DNA of 24,821 bases. It comes from CAYQDB01 sp964416195 (lineage in GTDB: Bacteria > Zixibacteria > MSB-5A5 > GN15 > FEB-12). The position numbers and the translations under genes are program-made. The notes beneath the pieces were generated by a model. That model worked only from the letters and a program-made list of their open reading frames with translations. It ran no database searches and was not told the DNA's origin. Positions 16,051-23,242 of this stretch are shown in pieces (positions within the stretch are counted from its first letter, which is position 1; each line of letters begins with the position of its first letter). The stretch covers positions 1-24,821 of the forward strand of contig CAYQDB010000028.1 in the NCBI GenBank assembly GCA_964416195.1. The letters are read 5' to 3'.

Positions 16051-16143
16051 GGAGAGGTGGCCGAGCGGCTGAAGGCGGCGGATTGCTAATCCGTTATAGG
16101 GGTAATGCCCCTATCCAGGGTTCGAATCCCTGCCTCTCCGCCA
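16051..16143 (+). tRNA. tRNA-Ser (GCT anticodon), with encoded CCA
   Basis: The acceptor stem GGAGAGG (16051-16057) pairs with CCTCTCC (16133-16139), discriminator G, encoded CCA at 16141-16143. The anticodon loop TTGCTAA places GCT at 16085-16087, reading AGC/AGU serine codons. A long variable arm ('TAGGGGTAATGCCCCTA') marks the class II structure of tRNA-Ser. The T arm has GGTTCGAATCC. The gene is intact, and a tyrosine recombinase follows directly, so its 3' end is the likely attachment site of the island to the right. Confidence 0.97.
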
Positions 16144-16148
16144 TATTT

Positions 16149-16160
16149 TTTTCTAACAGA
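16149..16160 (+). repeat. 12-bp direct repeat upstream of the integrase, copy 1
   Basis: TTTTCTAACAGA, repeated exactly at 16214-16225. It lies 6 bases after the tRNA CCA and may be an integrase arm-type or regulator-binding site. Confidence 0.6.
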
Positions 16161-16186
16161 AATTCCCTTTTTATTTCAATAAGTTA

Positions 16187-16215
16187 TTGACATTTCATTC
16201 TCCGCTTTCTATATT
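16187..16215 (+). promoter_or_regulatory. Promoter of the island integrase
   Basis: TTGACA (consensus), 17 bases, TATATT (5/6), 26 bases before the start codon. The second copy of the TTTTCTAACAGA repeat overlaps the -10 box by two bases and covers the expected transcription start, an ideal place for autorepression. Confidence 0.85.
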
Positions 16216-16225
16216 TTCTAACAGA
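16214..16225 (+). repeat. 12-bp direct repeat upstream of the integrase, copy 2
   Basis: TTTTCTAACAGA, identical to 16149-16160 and 65 bp away start to start. It covers the transcription start of the integrase promoter. Confidence 0.6.
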
Positions 16226-16241
16226 TTTCTAAGGAGTTGGA

Positions 16242-17372
16242 ATGGCAAGTATACAGTCTAAGAAAGGTAAAGCAGGCAAGAAAACCTATTATGTGGTCAT
16301 CTGTCATCGGGGCGGCCACAAGTGGGTCAAAGCCGGAACACTCAGGGACGCCAAAATCCTGAAAAAGGAAATTGAATCTTTGGAGAACTCAAAGCGCATG
16401 GAAAAACTGGGACTAGTTGGCCGACACAAGCGCATTGATAGCTTTTTCCAGGAATATGCTGACCATGTGAGACTCAGGACAGCTCCTAGTACTGTGAAGC
16501 GGTACCTCTCTGTTGTGAATACCTTCATTACATTTCTACGGATGTTCCACCCCAACATCAGATTCCTAGCCCAAATCACTCCTGAAGTAATTGAATCTTA
16601 CCAAATGCAGCGCTTGGAGTCTGTTGAGTTGAAGGCTGCGGCTGACGGAGACAAGCCTGGTGTACACACTAACAAGCGTTTGCCCCTGCCACAGACAGTC
16701 AACAATGAGGTTATCATGCTGGGCTCAGCTTTTATTTGGGCGCATAAGCGCGACTTGATTCCTTCAGCTCCTACCCGGAAAGTGAAGAAGTTGCGTGCTC
16801 AGCCCAAGAGGCAGCCAAGATTACTTACGCCCGAAGAGTGCCGCTTGTTATTGAAAACTGCTCGAGAGATGGCTAAGGCTAACAAATGGATGAAAGTGTT
16901 TGTGAAAGCCTTTCAGTTTCTTCTCAACACTGGCTTACGCTCAGGCGAACTCTGTAATTTGACCTGGGGTGATGTTGATCTGGACACAGGTTTGATTAAA
17001 ATCCAGCCAAAAGAAGGTTGGACTCCCAAAAGTTACTCTCGACAATTCTATTTGAATGAAACAGCCCTGAAGGTTCTGCAATCAGTGGAACGTGATGGTA
17101 TTTGGATATTCAAGAATTCCTCAGATGGGCAGCTGGATACCGACGATCTCAGAAGAGTCTTAATCAAAGTGGCTCGTCAGTGTGGACTTGATGACCTCTC
17201 TCGGGTTCATGACCTCAGGCACACTTTCAGTAGCCATATGCAAATGAATGGTGTAGACCCCGGCACTATGGCTGCTATCCTGGGACATCGCAGTTATGAT
17301 GTTACCATGATTTACACTCATCAAACTGCTGAGCATTTGAAAAAGAGTATTGAGAAGGTGGGGATTGGGTGA
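16242..17372 (+). CDS. Tyrosine recombinase / island integrase
   Basis: 376 residues, a phage-type integrase that would insert and excise the island at the tRNA-Ser 3' end. The N-terminal 'KKTYYVVICHRGGHKWVKAG' (13-32) has the look of an AP2-like arm-binding domain. About 62-175 is the SAM-like core-binding domain, and 190-376 the catalytic domain. Catalytic residues can be placed: R233 ('TGLRSGEL'), a lysine at K257 or K263 in the beta hairpin, H323 and R326 ('HDLRHTF'), H349 ('LGHRS') and nucleophile Y358 ('MIYTH'). The full set is present, so it is probably active. Start is supported by AAGGAG 6 bases upstream and a near-consensus promoter. The left end of the island is fixed by the tRNA; I saw no second copy of the tRNA 3' end in the window, so the right end is outside or degraded. 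Confidence 0.95.
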   Translation: MASIQSKKGKAGKKTYYVVICHRGGHKWVKAGTLRDAKILKKEIESLENSKRMEKLGLVGRHKRIDSFFQEYADHVRLRTAPSTVKRYLSVVNTFITFLRMFHPNIRFLAQITPEVIESYQMQRLESVELKAAADGDKPGVHTNKRLPLPQTVNNEVIMLGSAFIWAHKRDLIPSAPTRKVKKLRAQPKRQPRLLTPEECRLLLKTAREMAKANKWMKVFVKAFQFLLNTGLRSGELCNLTWGDVDLDTGLIKIQPKEGWTPKSYSRQFYLNETALKVLQSVERDGIWIFKNSSDGQLDTDDLRRVLIKVARQCGLDDLSRVHDLRHTFSSHMQMNGVDPGTMAAILGHRSYDVTMIYTHQTAEHLKKSIEKVGIG

Positions 17373-17526
17373 GTGCTGAAATGCGGGATTGGCGATGGGG
17401 TATGTATCCAGTTTGTCTCGTCCTGGATGACCCGATTCTGCTTTTCCTGCTGAACGTCAACGACTTACCCCTACTCTGTATTAAGGTGACAGTTTCTTGC
17501 CGGTGTCACAAATTGCGTGAGTTTTA

Positions 17527-17555
17527 TTGACGATTGGCGCAGGATTGTGTATGAT
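17527..17555 (+). promoter_or_regulatory. Promoter of the first methyltransferase gene
   Basis: TTGACG, 17 bases, TATGAT: one mismatch in each box with ideal spacing. Expected start of transcription is near 17562. Just after it lies 'TCTAACAAGATTTT', resembling the TTCTAACAGATTT repeat at the integrase promoter. Confidence 0.7.
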
Positions 17556-17645
17556 CTAATCTAACAAGATTTTACCGGCTATTGACTCAGAGAACTGGCT
17601 TGGAAATAAGGAAAATACGGTATTACAGAAGCAACACGACATAGA

Positions 17646-18767
17646 GTGGTGCTTTCGTCCGCGCAGGATCTGAGTGCCCTCGCTAATGAATCAGTTGATT
17701 TGATCATTACTTCTCCGCCTTACCCAATGATCGAGATGTGGGACGATGATTTCTGCAGGGCGAATTCCAGGATCCGAGACGCTCTGGCCTCGGGCGATTG
17801 CCAGAAGGCATTCGATTTAATGCATAGTGGACTTGATGAGATATGGGAACAGTTCCCTCGTGTTGTCAAAGAGGGTGGGTTGGTTTGCATTAATGTCGGT
17901 GATGCTACGCGGACTCTTAATGGCAATTTCCAGTTATTCTCTTCACACACTCGGATTGCTAGTCGCTTGATATCGCTCGGTTTTCAGAATCTGCCAAACA
18001 TTATTTGGCGAAAAACCACCAACGCCCCGAACAAGTTCATGGGCTCTGGTATGTTGCCACCCGGTGCCTATGTTACTCTGGAGCATGAATACATTCTCAT
18101 CTTTCGTAAAGGTGGAAAGCGTCAGTTTCGAGACGAAAGCCTGAAGCGGCGTAGACGTGAGAGCGCCTATTTCTGGGAGGAACGTAATCAATGGTTCTCG
18201 GATGTGTGGTTCGACATGAAAGGAGCCGGGCAGGAACTGAATCACGATAATCTTCGAAAACGGAGCGCGGCTTTCCCATTTGAACTTCCCTATCGGTTGA
18301 TTAACATGTTCTCAGTCAAGGGCGATCTTGTACTCGATCCTTTTGTTGGAACCGGTACTACTTTGTTCGCTGCGATGGCATCTGAGCGGAACAGCATCGG
18401 GTATGAAATTGATGAAAGTCTTAGAAGCTATATTCACTGTAAAATACCTGCAATCCCATCTTTGGCAAACAAGGTCATTAGAGACCGAATCGACAGACAT
18501 TTCCACTTTGTCAAGGAACGCACCCAGAATGGCAATCCGCCAAAGTTCAGTATTAGAAGTCTGAACGTTCCTTGTGTTAGTAGGCAGGAATGTGAAATGA
18601 TACTCAGATACGTGTCCCGGATTGATCATGAAGGAAACGATCTTTTCATCGTAGATTATGAGACAGTCAAGGACGCTGATAATCCTGTTTCTGAGCTCAC
18701 CTCTATACGACGAGCTACACAGAAGAAGAAACAGCATAAAGGCCAGTCGCTGCTTGGTCTTTGTTAG
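17646..18767 (+). CDS. DNA methyltransferase, SPPY type (probable N4-cytosine or N6-adenine), motif IV first
   Basis: 373 residues from GTG. Catalytic motif IV 'ITSPPYP' lies at residues 21-27 and the SAM-binding motif I 'LDPFVGTGTT' at 230-239, so motif IV precedes motif I as in beta-class amino-methyltransferases. The SPPY form is most common in N4-cytosine enzymes. The region between them (about 60-200) would hold target recognition. Start is uncertain: the frame is open back to a TAA at 17607, there is no good binding site before GTG-17646, but AAGGA at 17608 is ideally placed for an ATT codon at 17622, which would add 8 residues ('ITEATRHR'). The extra residues suit the family, where a few precede the first strand. 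The gene has its own promoter and sits alone, 270 bp after the integrase. No cognate nuclease follows. Confidence 0.9.
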   Translation: MVLSSAQDLSALANESVDLIITSPPYPMIEMWDDDFCRANSRIRDALASGDCQKAFDLMHSGLDEIWEQFPRVVKEGGLVCINVGDATRTLNGNFQLFSSHTRIASRLISLGFQNLPNIIWRKTTNAPNKFMGSGMLPPGAYVTLEHEYILIFRKGGKRQFRDESLKRRRRESAYFWEERNQWFSDVWFDMKGAGQELNHDNLRKRSAAFPFELPYRLINMFSVKGDLVLDPFVGTGTTLFAAMASERNSIGYEIDESLRSYIHCKIPAIPSLANKVIRDRIDRHFHFVKERTQNGNPPKFSIRSLNVPCVSRQECEMILRYVSRIDHEGNDLFIVDYETVKDADNPVSELTSIRRATQKKKQHKGQSLLGLC

Positions 18768-19058
18768 ACTCTGGCTCTCCTCATCTGTTCTAATTGAGTG
18801 TTTTCAGTCGCAATCTGGGTGTCGTGTTGTGCAGTGAGTACTCAATGCATTTCACGTTTGCCTGATTAAGTACCGATTTTGTGAACCGTGCGCCAATCAG
18901 GAAAGCATGCGGTGGACAATTACATATTAATACGGCTGATGTTCATAGCCTGCTAATAAACAAGACACTGACTTCTCCCTCCACCAGTGTAATACTCTGT
19001 TTATCCTTTGAACCAAAAGAGAAGATCACAGTTGTCTTAGAGCACGAGGGATGAGGGA
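18768..19058. other. Intergenic region between methyltransferase and ADP-ribosylglycohydrolase
   Basis: About 290 bases, AT-rich, with no gene seen. A loose inverted pair ATTGAGT (about 18792) / ACTCAAT (about 18839) lies after the first methyltransferase. A weak promoter-like CTGACT, 16 bases, TAATAC precedes the next gene. Long spacers on both sides suggest separately transcribed genes rather than one operon. Confidence 0.4.
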
Positions 19059-20045
19059 ATGCCAATCACCAAGAACAACTATCAAGGTTGCCTAATTGGA
19101 TGCGCTATCGGAGATGCCCTGGGCAAATACAAAGAGAACCTGTCGTTGCAGAAGGCTCAGGAGAGATACGGTTTTCAGATAGATTGTTACGTCGAGCCAC
19201 ATTCTGACAGCAATTGCCGTGAGTTGAAACCTGAGCAACATACGGATGATACGGATTTGATACTGCTTGTCGGTGAGTCTCTTATTCAAAAAGGTCACGT
19301 TGATCCTGTTGATATTGCAGAAAAGCTCGTGGAGTGGTATGAGAACCCAATGAGCCGTAAAAGGTATCGAGGTCATTCCACGGTCGAGGCCATAAACTCT
19401 ATAAAGGAGAAAGGATTTCACTGTTGGTGGGACACAGGTGCCGCCGGAGACGGGTGTGGGGCTTCTACGCGGATAATTCCGATCCCCTTAGCCTTTCTCG
19501 GTTTGGACCATTTGCTGTCTCTATACTCAGCTTTACTGTCGATAATCACGCATCGCAATCAGATTGCTATCGACGGTGCACAAGTTGTGGCTGCAAGTCT
19601 GTCGACTATCCTCGGAGGAAACCTTCCAGATGTGAACGCTTTGACACATCTTATACATTCTGAGGAGTTTCATGAAAAACTGCAATTAGTCAATCCTCTA
19701 CTAGAAAGATCAGCCACTATTCAGGAGGCAATGGGACATCTCGGTAGCAGTGTCAGTGCGGACGACGTCGTGTCTCTTTCTCTTTTCATTTTCTTATCAA
19801 ATCCTGACAGTTTTGATTGTGTAATTAGCGCCGCAAATGCCAACTCGGATCAAGGTGGTGACACTGATAGTCTTGCGTGTATCGTGGGAGCGATGTTTGG
19901 GCTTATGCACGGCATTGAAGAGCTTCCATCAGAATTGATCCGAGACATCGAGAACAGAGAAAGACTGGACAAGTTGGCGACTGGCCTATTCGAGTTCAAC
20001 CAGAACATATACTCGACGGGCGCACATGCTCCTCTCTCTAGATGA
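19059..20045 (+). CDS. ADP-ribosylglycohydrolase family protein (DraG/ARH fold)
   Basis: 328 residues, cytoplasmic. Members remove ADP-ribose from proteins (and, for some ARH enzymes, from nucleic acids) using two Mg2+ ions. Visible motifs are the N-terminal 'GCLIGCAIGDALG' (10-22), the metal ligands 'HTDDTD' (61-66), 'AAGDGCGASTRIIPI' (128-142, equivalent of the 'GNGA.MR..P' loop) and the C-terminal metal site 'DQGGDTDSLACIVGA' (264-278). All ligands expected for activity are present, and length is normal for DraG (about 300). Start: GAGGGATGAGGGA immediately upstream. It lies between two DNA methyltransferases in an integrase-borne region, where no DraT-like ADP-ribosyltransferase or nitrogenase gene is visible, so a role in nitrogenase control is unlikely. 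Reversal of a nucleic-acid or toxin-made ADP-ribosylation is a reasonable but untested guess. Confidence 0.92.
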   Translation: MPITKNNYQGCLIGCAIGDALGKYKENLSLQKAQERYGFQIDCYVEPHSDSNCRELKPEQHTDDTDLILLVGESLIQKGHVDPVDIAEKLVEWYENPMSRKRYRGHSTVEAINSIKEKGFHCWWDTGAAGDGCGASTRIIPIPLAFLGLDHLLSLYSALLSIITHRNQIAIDGAQVVAASLSTILGGNLPDVNALTHLIHSEEFHEKLQLVNPLLERSATIQEAMGHLGSSVSADDVVSLSLFIFLSNPDSFDCVISAANANSDQGGDTDSLACIVGAMFGLMHGIEELPSELIRDIENRERLDKLATGLFEFNQNIYSTGAHAPLSR

Positions 20046-20550
20046 AAGGCGACCGTGGACATGTCACAGTCGCCCTATGTAGTGCCAATTATAGCCGGCT
20101 TATTTCACGGCATGCCAATGCCACTAAGTCGCCAGTCTTTTGACCTTGCATCGGAGCACGCAAATGCGGCACGTACTAGCTGACCTGAGTTTGCTCGACA
20201 AAGGTATTCGCGTGTCAGGCCCCGGAAAATATGGGAAGCGGCACGGGTCTCGGAATGAGAAATGCGATTTTCGAACGACAGAGAACACGATATGAGTGAG
20301 TACCGAAGTGAAATCCTTTGACTTCACACTGATTATCCACTATTATCTGAAATCCGTCACTCGCTGCAATTGCCGGTTTTTTCGTCAATTGTTGCCTCCG
20401 TCTTTTATGGGTTGGTGATTCGTGTTCTTGTTTTTTAATTGGGATAAGTGATTGTGCAGTCAGGGTTTAGATTATCATACTTGCGCTGCCGACGCAAGTC
20501 AGTCTACTCCAGAGCAGTATCGGGATTAACAGGTAACACCAGTCCGGTAT
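20046..20550. other. Intergenic region between ADP-ribosylglycohydrolase and second methyltransferase
   Basis: About 505 bases without a convincing gene. It begins with a hairpin (GGCGAC at 20048-20053 with GTCGCC at 20069-20074, extended by GTG/CAC) that could end the preceding transcript, though no T-run follows. A 43-codon frame at 20164-20295 has a GGAG before its ATG but no recognisable content. A weak promoter (TTGTGC ... TATCAT) lies near 20452-20480. Confidence 0.4.
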
Positions 20551-21795
20551 ATGAATAAAAAGAAACCTCCTGTTATAGAGGAAAGTCTGCAATGGCGGCG
20601 TTGGTTGAGCCCTGACTTACTCCGCCAGACACCGATACATAGGTGGTACGTGTTTCCACACAGCTTTTCGCACGATTTAGTTAACCACTTAATCCATACT
20701 TGGTCCCTTACAAAACGAGACAGGTTGTTGGATCCTTTTGCTGGGGCAGGCACAACCATATTGGCCGCCAAGCAGCACGAAATACCTGCCACTGGCTACG
20801 ATTTGTCTCCGCTTTCGGTATTCATCAGCAAGGGCAAAGTGAGTGACTATTCGCTCGCAGAATTAGAGCGATCCCAAATGTGGCTTCGAGATTCCTTGCG
20901 CAACCTCGGGTCAAATGACCGAATGCGAGATCTGCCAAATCTGGTGCGAAGAGCTTTGCCTGGCCGCGCCTTGCACCAGTACGAACATATTAGAAATCAA
21001 ATACTCGACTCGCCATACTCACGAAATACTAGACGTTTCCTCCGTTATGCACTTATGTCAACGATCCCAGAGATAAGCAAGGCAGTTGGTAATGGGGGAT
21101 GGCTTCGATGGACAAACAGACGACCTACACCTAGTCGCATAATCTCTCGGTTCCTGGCAAAAGTCGACTTGATGATTTCGGATGTTGAAATCAATGGTCT
21201 ACGAAAATGCAAAGAGCTGCTCTGGTCAGTGAGTAAAGCCGACGCAAGGTATCTTCCATTGGATGATGGAGAAGTTACAGCAATCATTACGTCACCCCCA
21301 TATCCAAATCGTCATGACTACACTAGAGTATTCGGAGTAGAGCTTCTGCTCGAATTCTTGAATGAAAAGACTATTAAGACTTTACGCCGACAATCCTTCC
21401 AATCCCATCCTGAATCACAACCTACTCGAATATCAACCAGCGACTATGATAGACCTCAATCATTCTTGAAACTTCTAAAGCGCCTTGAGGAAAGGGAAGT
21501 GGATTGTCGAATTCCTCGCCTTCTGGATGGGTATTTTCTCGATGTCTTTTTGGCTCTCGGTGAAATGAAGCGGGTTATTCGGAAACATGGCAGGATCGCC
21601 ATGGTTGTCGGTAATGTACAGTATTCGGGAATACCAGTATATGTAGATGAATTATGCGCTGAACTCGCCCAGCAAGTAGGGTTAAACTGCGTCCGCATAC
21701 ATGTGGCTCGTTACCGTGGCAACAGTGCTCAACAGATGAAGCAGTATGGAAGATGTCCGTCCCGGGAAAGCATACTAGTCCTGAAAAAACGGTAA
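20551..21795 (+). CDS. DNA methyltransferase, SPPY type, motif I first
   Basis: 414 residues. The SAM-binding motif 'LLDPFAGAGTTI' (59-70) precedes the catalytic 'ITSPPYPN' (246-253), the reverse of the order in the methyltransferase upstream, so the two are not recent duplicates. The opening 'TPIHRWYVFPHSFS' (27-40) followed by 'DLV..LI' is typical of a subgroup of bacterial N4-cytosine/N6-adenine methyltransferases. The region between the motifs (about 90-240) would contain target recognition. The C-terminus has 'HGRIAMVVGNVQYSGIPV' (about 346-363), which looks like a late strand of the catalytic domain. The ATG is the only usable start, since TAA precedes it by about 27 bases in frame, yet no good Shine-Dalgarno is seen. 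No restriction gene is adjacent, so it may be a solitary methylase or part of a system with its neighbours. Confidence 0.9.
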   Translation: MNKKKPPVIEESLQWRRWLSPDLLRQTPIHRWYVFPHSFSHDLVNHLIHTWSLTKRDRLLDPFAGAGTTILAAKQHEIPATGYDLSPLSVFISKGKVSDYSLAELERSQMWLRDSLRNLGSNDRMRDLPNLVRRALPGRALHQYEHIRNQILDSPYSRNTRRFLRYALMSTIPEISKAVGNGGWLRWTNRRPTPSRIISRFLAKVDLMISDVEINGLRKCKELLWSVSKADARYLPLDDGEVTAIITSPPYPNRHDYTRVFGVELLLEFLNEKTIKTLRRQSFQSHPESQPTRISTSDYDRPQSFLKLLKRLEEREVDCRIPRLLDGYFLDVFLALGEMKRVIRKHGRIAMVVGNVQYSGIPVYVDELCAELAQQVGLNCVRIHVARYRGNSAQQMKQYGRCPSRESILVLKKR

Positions 21796-22054
21796 GCCAT
21801 CTCGAGCCTTTCAGTTAACACCCAAAGTGATTTTAGCCCTACTCCTGTCACAATTGACAAACTGCAGGACGAAGCCGTGCTCAAGGTGATAGATACCATT
21901 GACCATGAAAAGGGCTAATCATTCCTATTTTCGGCTCGTCGAAAATCTTGCGGCTCCAAGGTCAGGGTGGTTCGTGGCAAAATTGTTAGATCCTTAAGAA
22001 TCAGAGACACTGGGAAAAACGAATTTCACAATGCTGAAAGGAGGTAACAATGAT

Positions 22055-22210
22055 ATGAAACTCGACGAATTCAGATCAGGTGAGCTAGACTTTGAATTCA
22101 GTGCGAAAATGGCTACCTCGGTCGAGGGTAACAACGATGTGAAGCACCCGGTGGTCGAGATTGGAAACACTTTCAGTCTGGGCATCAAAGCCACCCGAAT
22201 TCTGAAGTAA
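22055..22210 (+). CDS. Small unknown protein, 51 residues
   Basis: ATG at 22055 preceded by a textbook AAAGGAGGT 9 bases upstream, the strongest ribosome binding site in the right half of the window. Product begins MKLDEFRSGELDFEFSAK and ends in 'LGIKATRILK'. The first half is acidic, the second more hydrophobic and basic, with no cysteine, no membrane segment and no signal peptide. I do not recognise the family. It sits alone between the second methyltransferase and another small unknown gene. Candidates are a regulatory peptide, an antitoxin or the leftover start of a larger gene; nothing in the sequence decides between them. Confidence 0.5.
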   Translation: MKLDEFRSGELDFEFSAKMATSVEGNNDVKHPVVEIGNTFSLGIKATRILK

Positions 22211-22531
22211 CCTATTGTTGAAAACAAAGCGGAATGCTGTTGAAAATAGCAAGTGCATAGGTTGAAAGTCGTTAATGCCATCGTTAAAATGAAAGACAGG
22301 TTTAGTCATGCGATACAGATGAGGTGTCCTTAAGTATTAACGCTTGAGACAGACGGTGATAGAGACTGAGTTCCTGAGAAAAGAAGCCCAGGAGAAACCG
22401 AAAGTTAAATAAATATCAAATGTTTTAGGATCCAATACTAATTCAAATGTGACCGAGGTCGCAGGGAGTGCAAAATTGCAATAAGGAAATTAGGATCCGA
22501 AGATACCGAGCAACAAAAAATAGATGTTATA
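22211..22531. other. AT-rich spacer, no gene seen
   Basis: About 320 bases rich in stop codons in all plus frames. Two copies of TGTTGAAAA lie at about 22218-22240, and GGATCC occurs twice near 22430 and 22494. The short in-frame stretch ending 'EAQEKPKVK' (about 22355-22410) lacks a start codon with a binding site and may be gene debris. Confidence 0.35.
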
Positions 22532-22795
22532 ATGAACTCGAACCGAGAGATTGTCCGATTCCGCTATCAGCGATGCTGGTACACAGTTATAGAAAGAACT
22601 GAAAGGTCGAGACTCGTTCCTTGGCCATTGCCTAGGGATGTCTTCGTTAACGGACTTACACGAGAATATATCTGTGTGTCCGATGAAGGAAATGAAGCGC
22701 TTGCATATTTCTATTGCGCTGATATAGAAAAGAAGCTATGGATTCTAGGCAAATTCGAAAACTTGGAAAGCATTATTCAGGGAAGTCAAGATTAG
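22532..22795 (+). CDS. Hypothetical protein, 87 residues
   Basis: The frame opens at ATG 22532 with only a poor ribosome binding site. The protein-like content is rich in aromatic residues: 'REIVRFRYQRCWYTVIER' near the start, 'LVPWPLPRDVFVNG' in the middle and 'KKLWILGKFENLESII' at the end. There are three cysteines, no signal peptide and no membrane segment. It looks like a small all-beta protein, but I do not recognise it. It ends 12 bases before the convergent XRE remnant. Confidence 0.45.
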   Translation: MNSNREIVRFRYQRCWYTVIERTERSRLVPWPLPRDVFVNGLTREYICVSDEGNEALAYFYCADIEKKLWILGKFENLESIIQGSQD

Positions 22796-22807
22796 GAATG
22801 CTAGATT

Positions 22808-23002
22808 TCATTGCTCAAATGGTGATGGGCGATTTTCAATATTCACACGAGGCAGCTGCCACCCTTTGTCCCACCCAACAACACTCATCTCACTCACCTC
22901 CAACAACTTAGCCAGATCCACTTGCGTCAGTCCCAGTTCGAGTCTTCTCTGCCTGATCCGCTCCCCGTAACTGTTTGCGGGATAACGTGATACTGTGTAC
23001 AT
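22808..23002 (-). pseudogene. Truncated XRE-family HTH regulator
   Basis: 64 residues from an ATG at 23002 with GGAAAGAG a few bases upstream. Residues 12-50 are a clear XRE helix-turn-helix ('GERIRQRRLELGLTQVDLAK', 'VSEMSVVGWDKG'). In full-length relatives this helix-turn-helix is followed by a 'FLGY.P' type ending; here the frame runs out in 'PRVNIENRPSPFEQ', so the last helix and tail are missing. It diverges from the recombinase at 23243. It may still bind DNA, or be a dead remnant. A longer frame opening at 23203 is possible, but the added residues look non-coding. Confidence 0.6.
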
Positions 23003-23242
23003 CACGACTCTTTCCGACTTTTTGTAAATCCGGCATGAACGGTTGTGGGTACATGGCACGGAAAAGTTTAAATACTTCAATGTCTTTCCACCTAATAATA
23101 GGTCGAAAGACGGGCAAAATACCGTTGAGTAGCTCTGAAACGTAACATATTCATTCTGCGTCCGGCGTGGGCGTGAAATGTTTCTGTTACAAAATAGGGG
23201 CAATGCTTATATGCAGGTAAGACCTCCTACCGTATACTTCAA

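Noticed and set aside
20164..20295. 43-codon plus-strand frame with GGAG before ATG (product starts MRHVLADLSLLDKG)
   Set aside because: The binding site is fair, but the product has no recognisable features and an overlapping minus-strand frame is equally open; too weak to call without homologues.
17646..21795. Classical type II restriction-modification system
   Set aside because: Two methyltransferases are present but no open frame with a nuclease motif lies between or beside them in this window.
21796..21918. In-frame protein-like stretch after the stop of the second methyltransferase, ending 'LQDEAVLKVIDTIDHEKG'
   Set aside because: It has no start codon with a binding site and needs stop readthrough; it may be debris of a lost gene, but I cannot support a feature.
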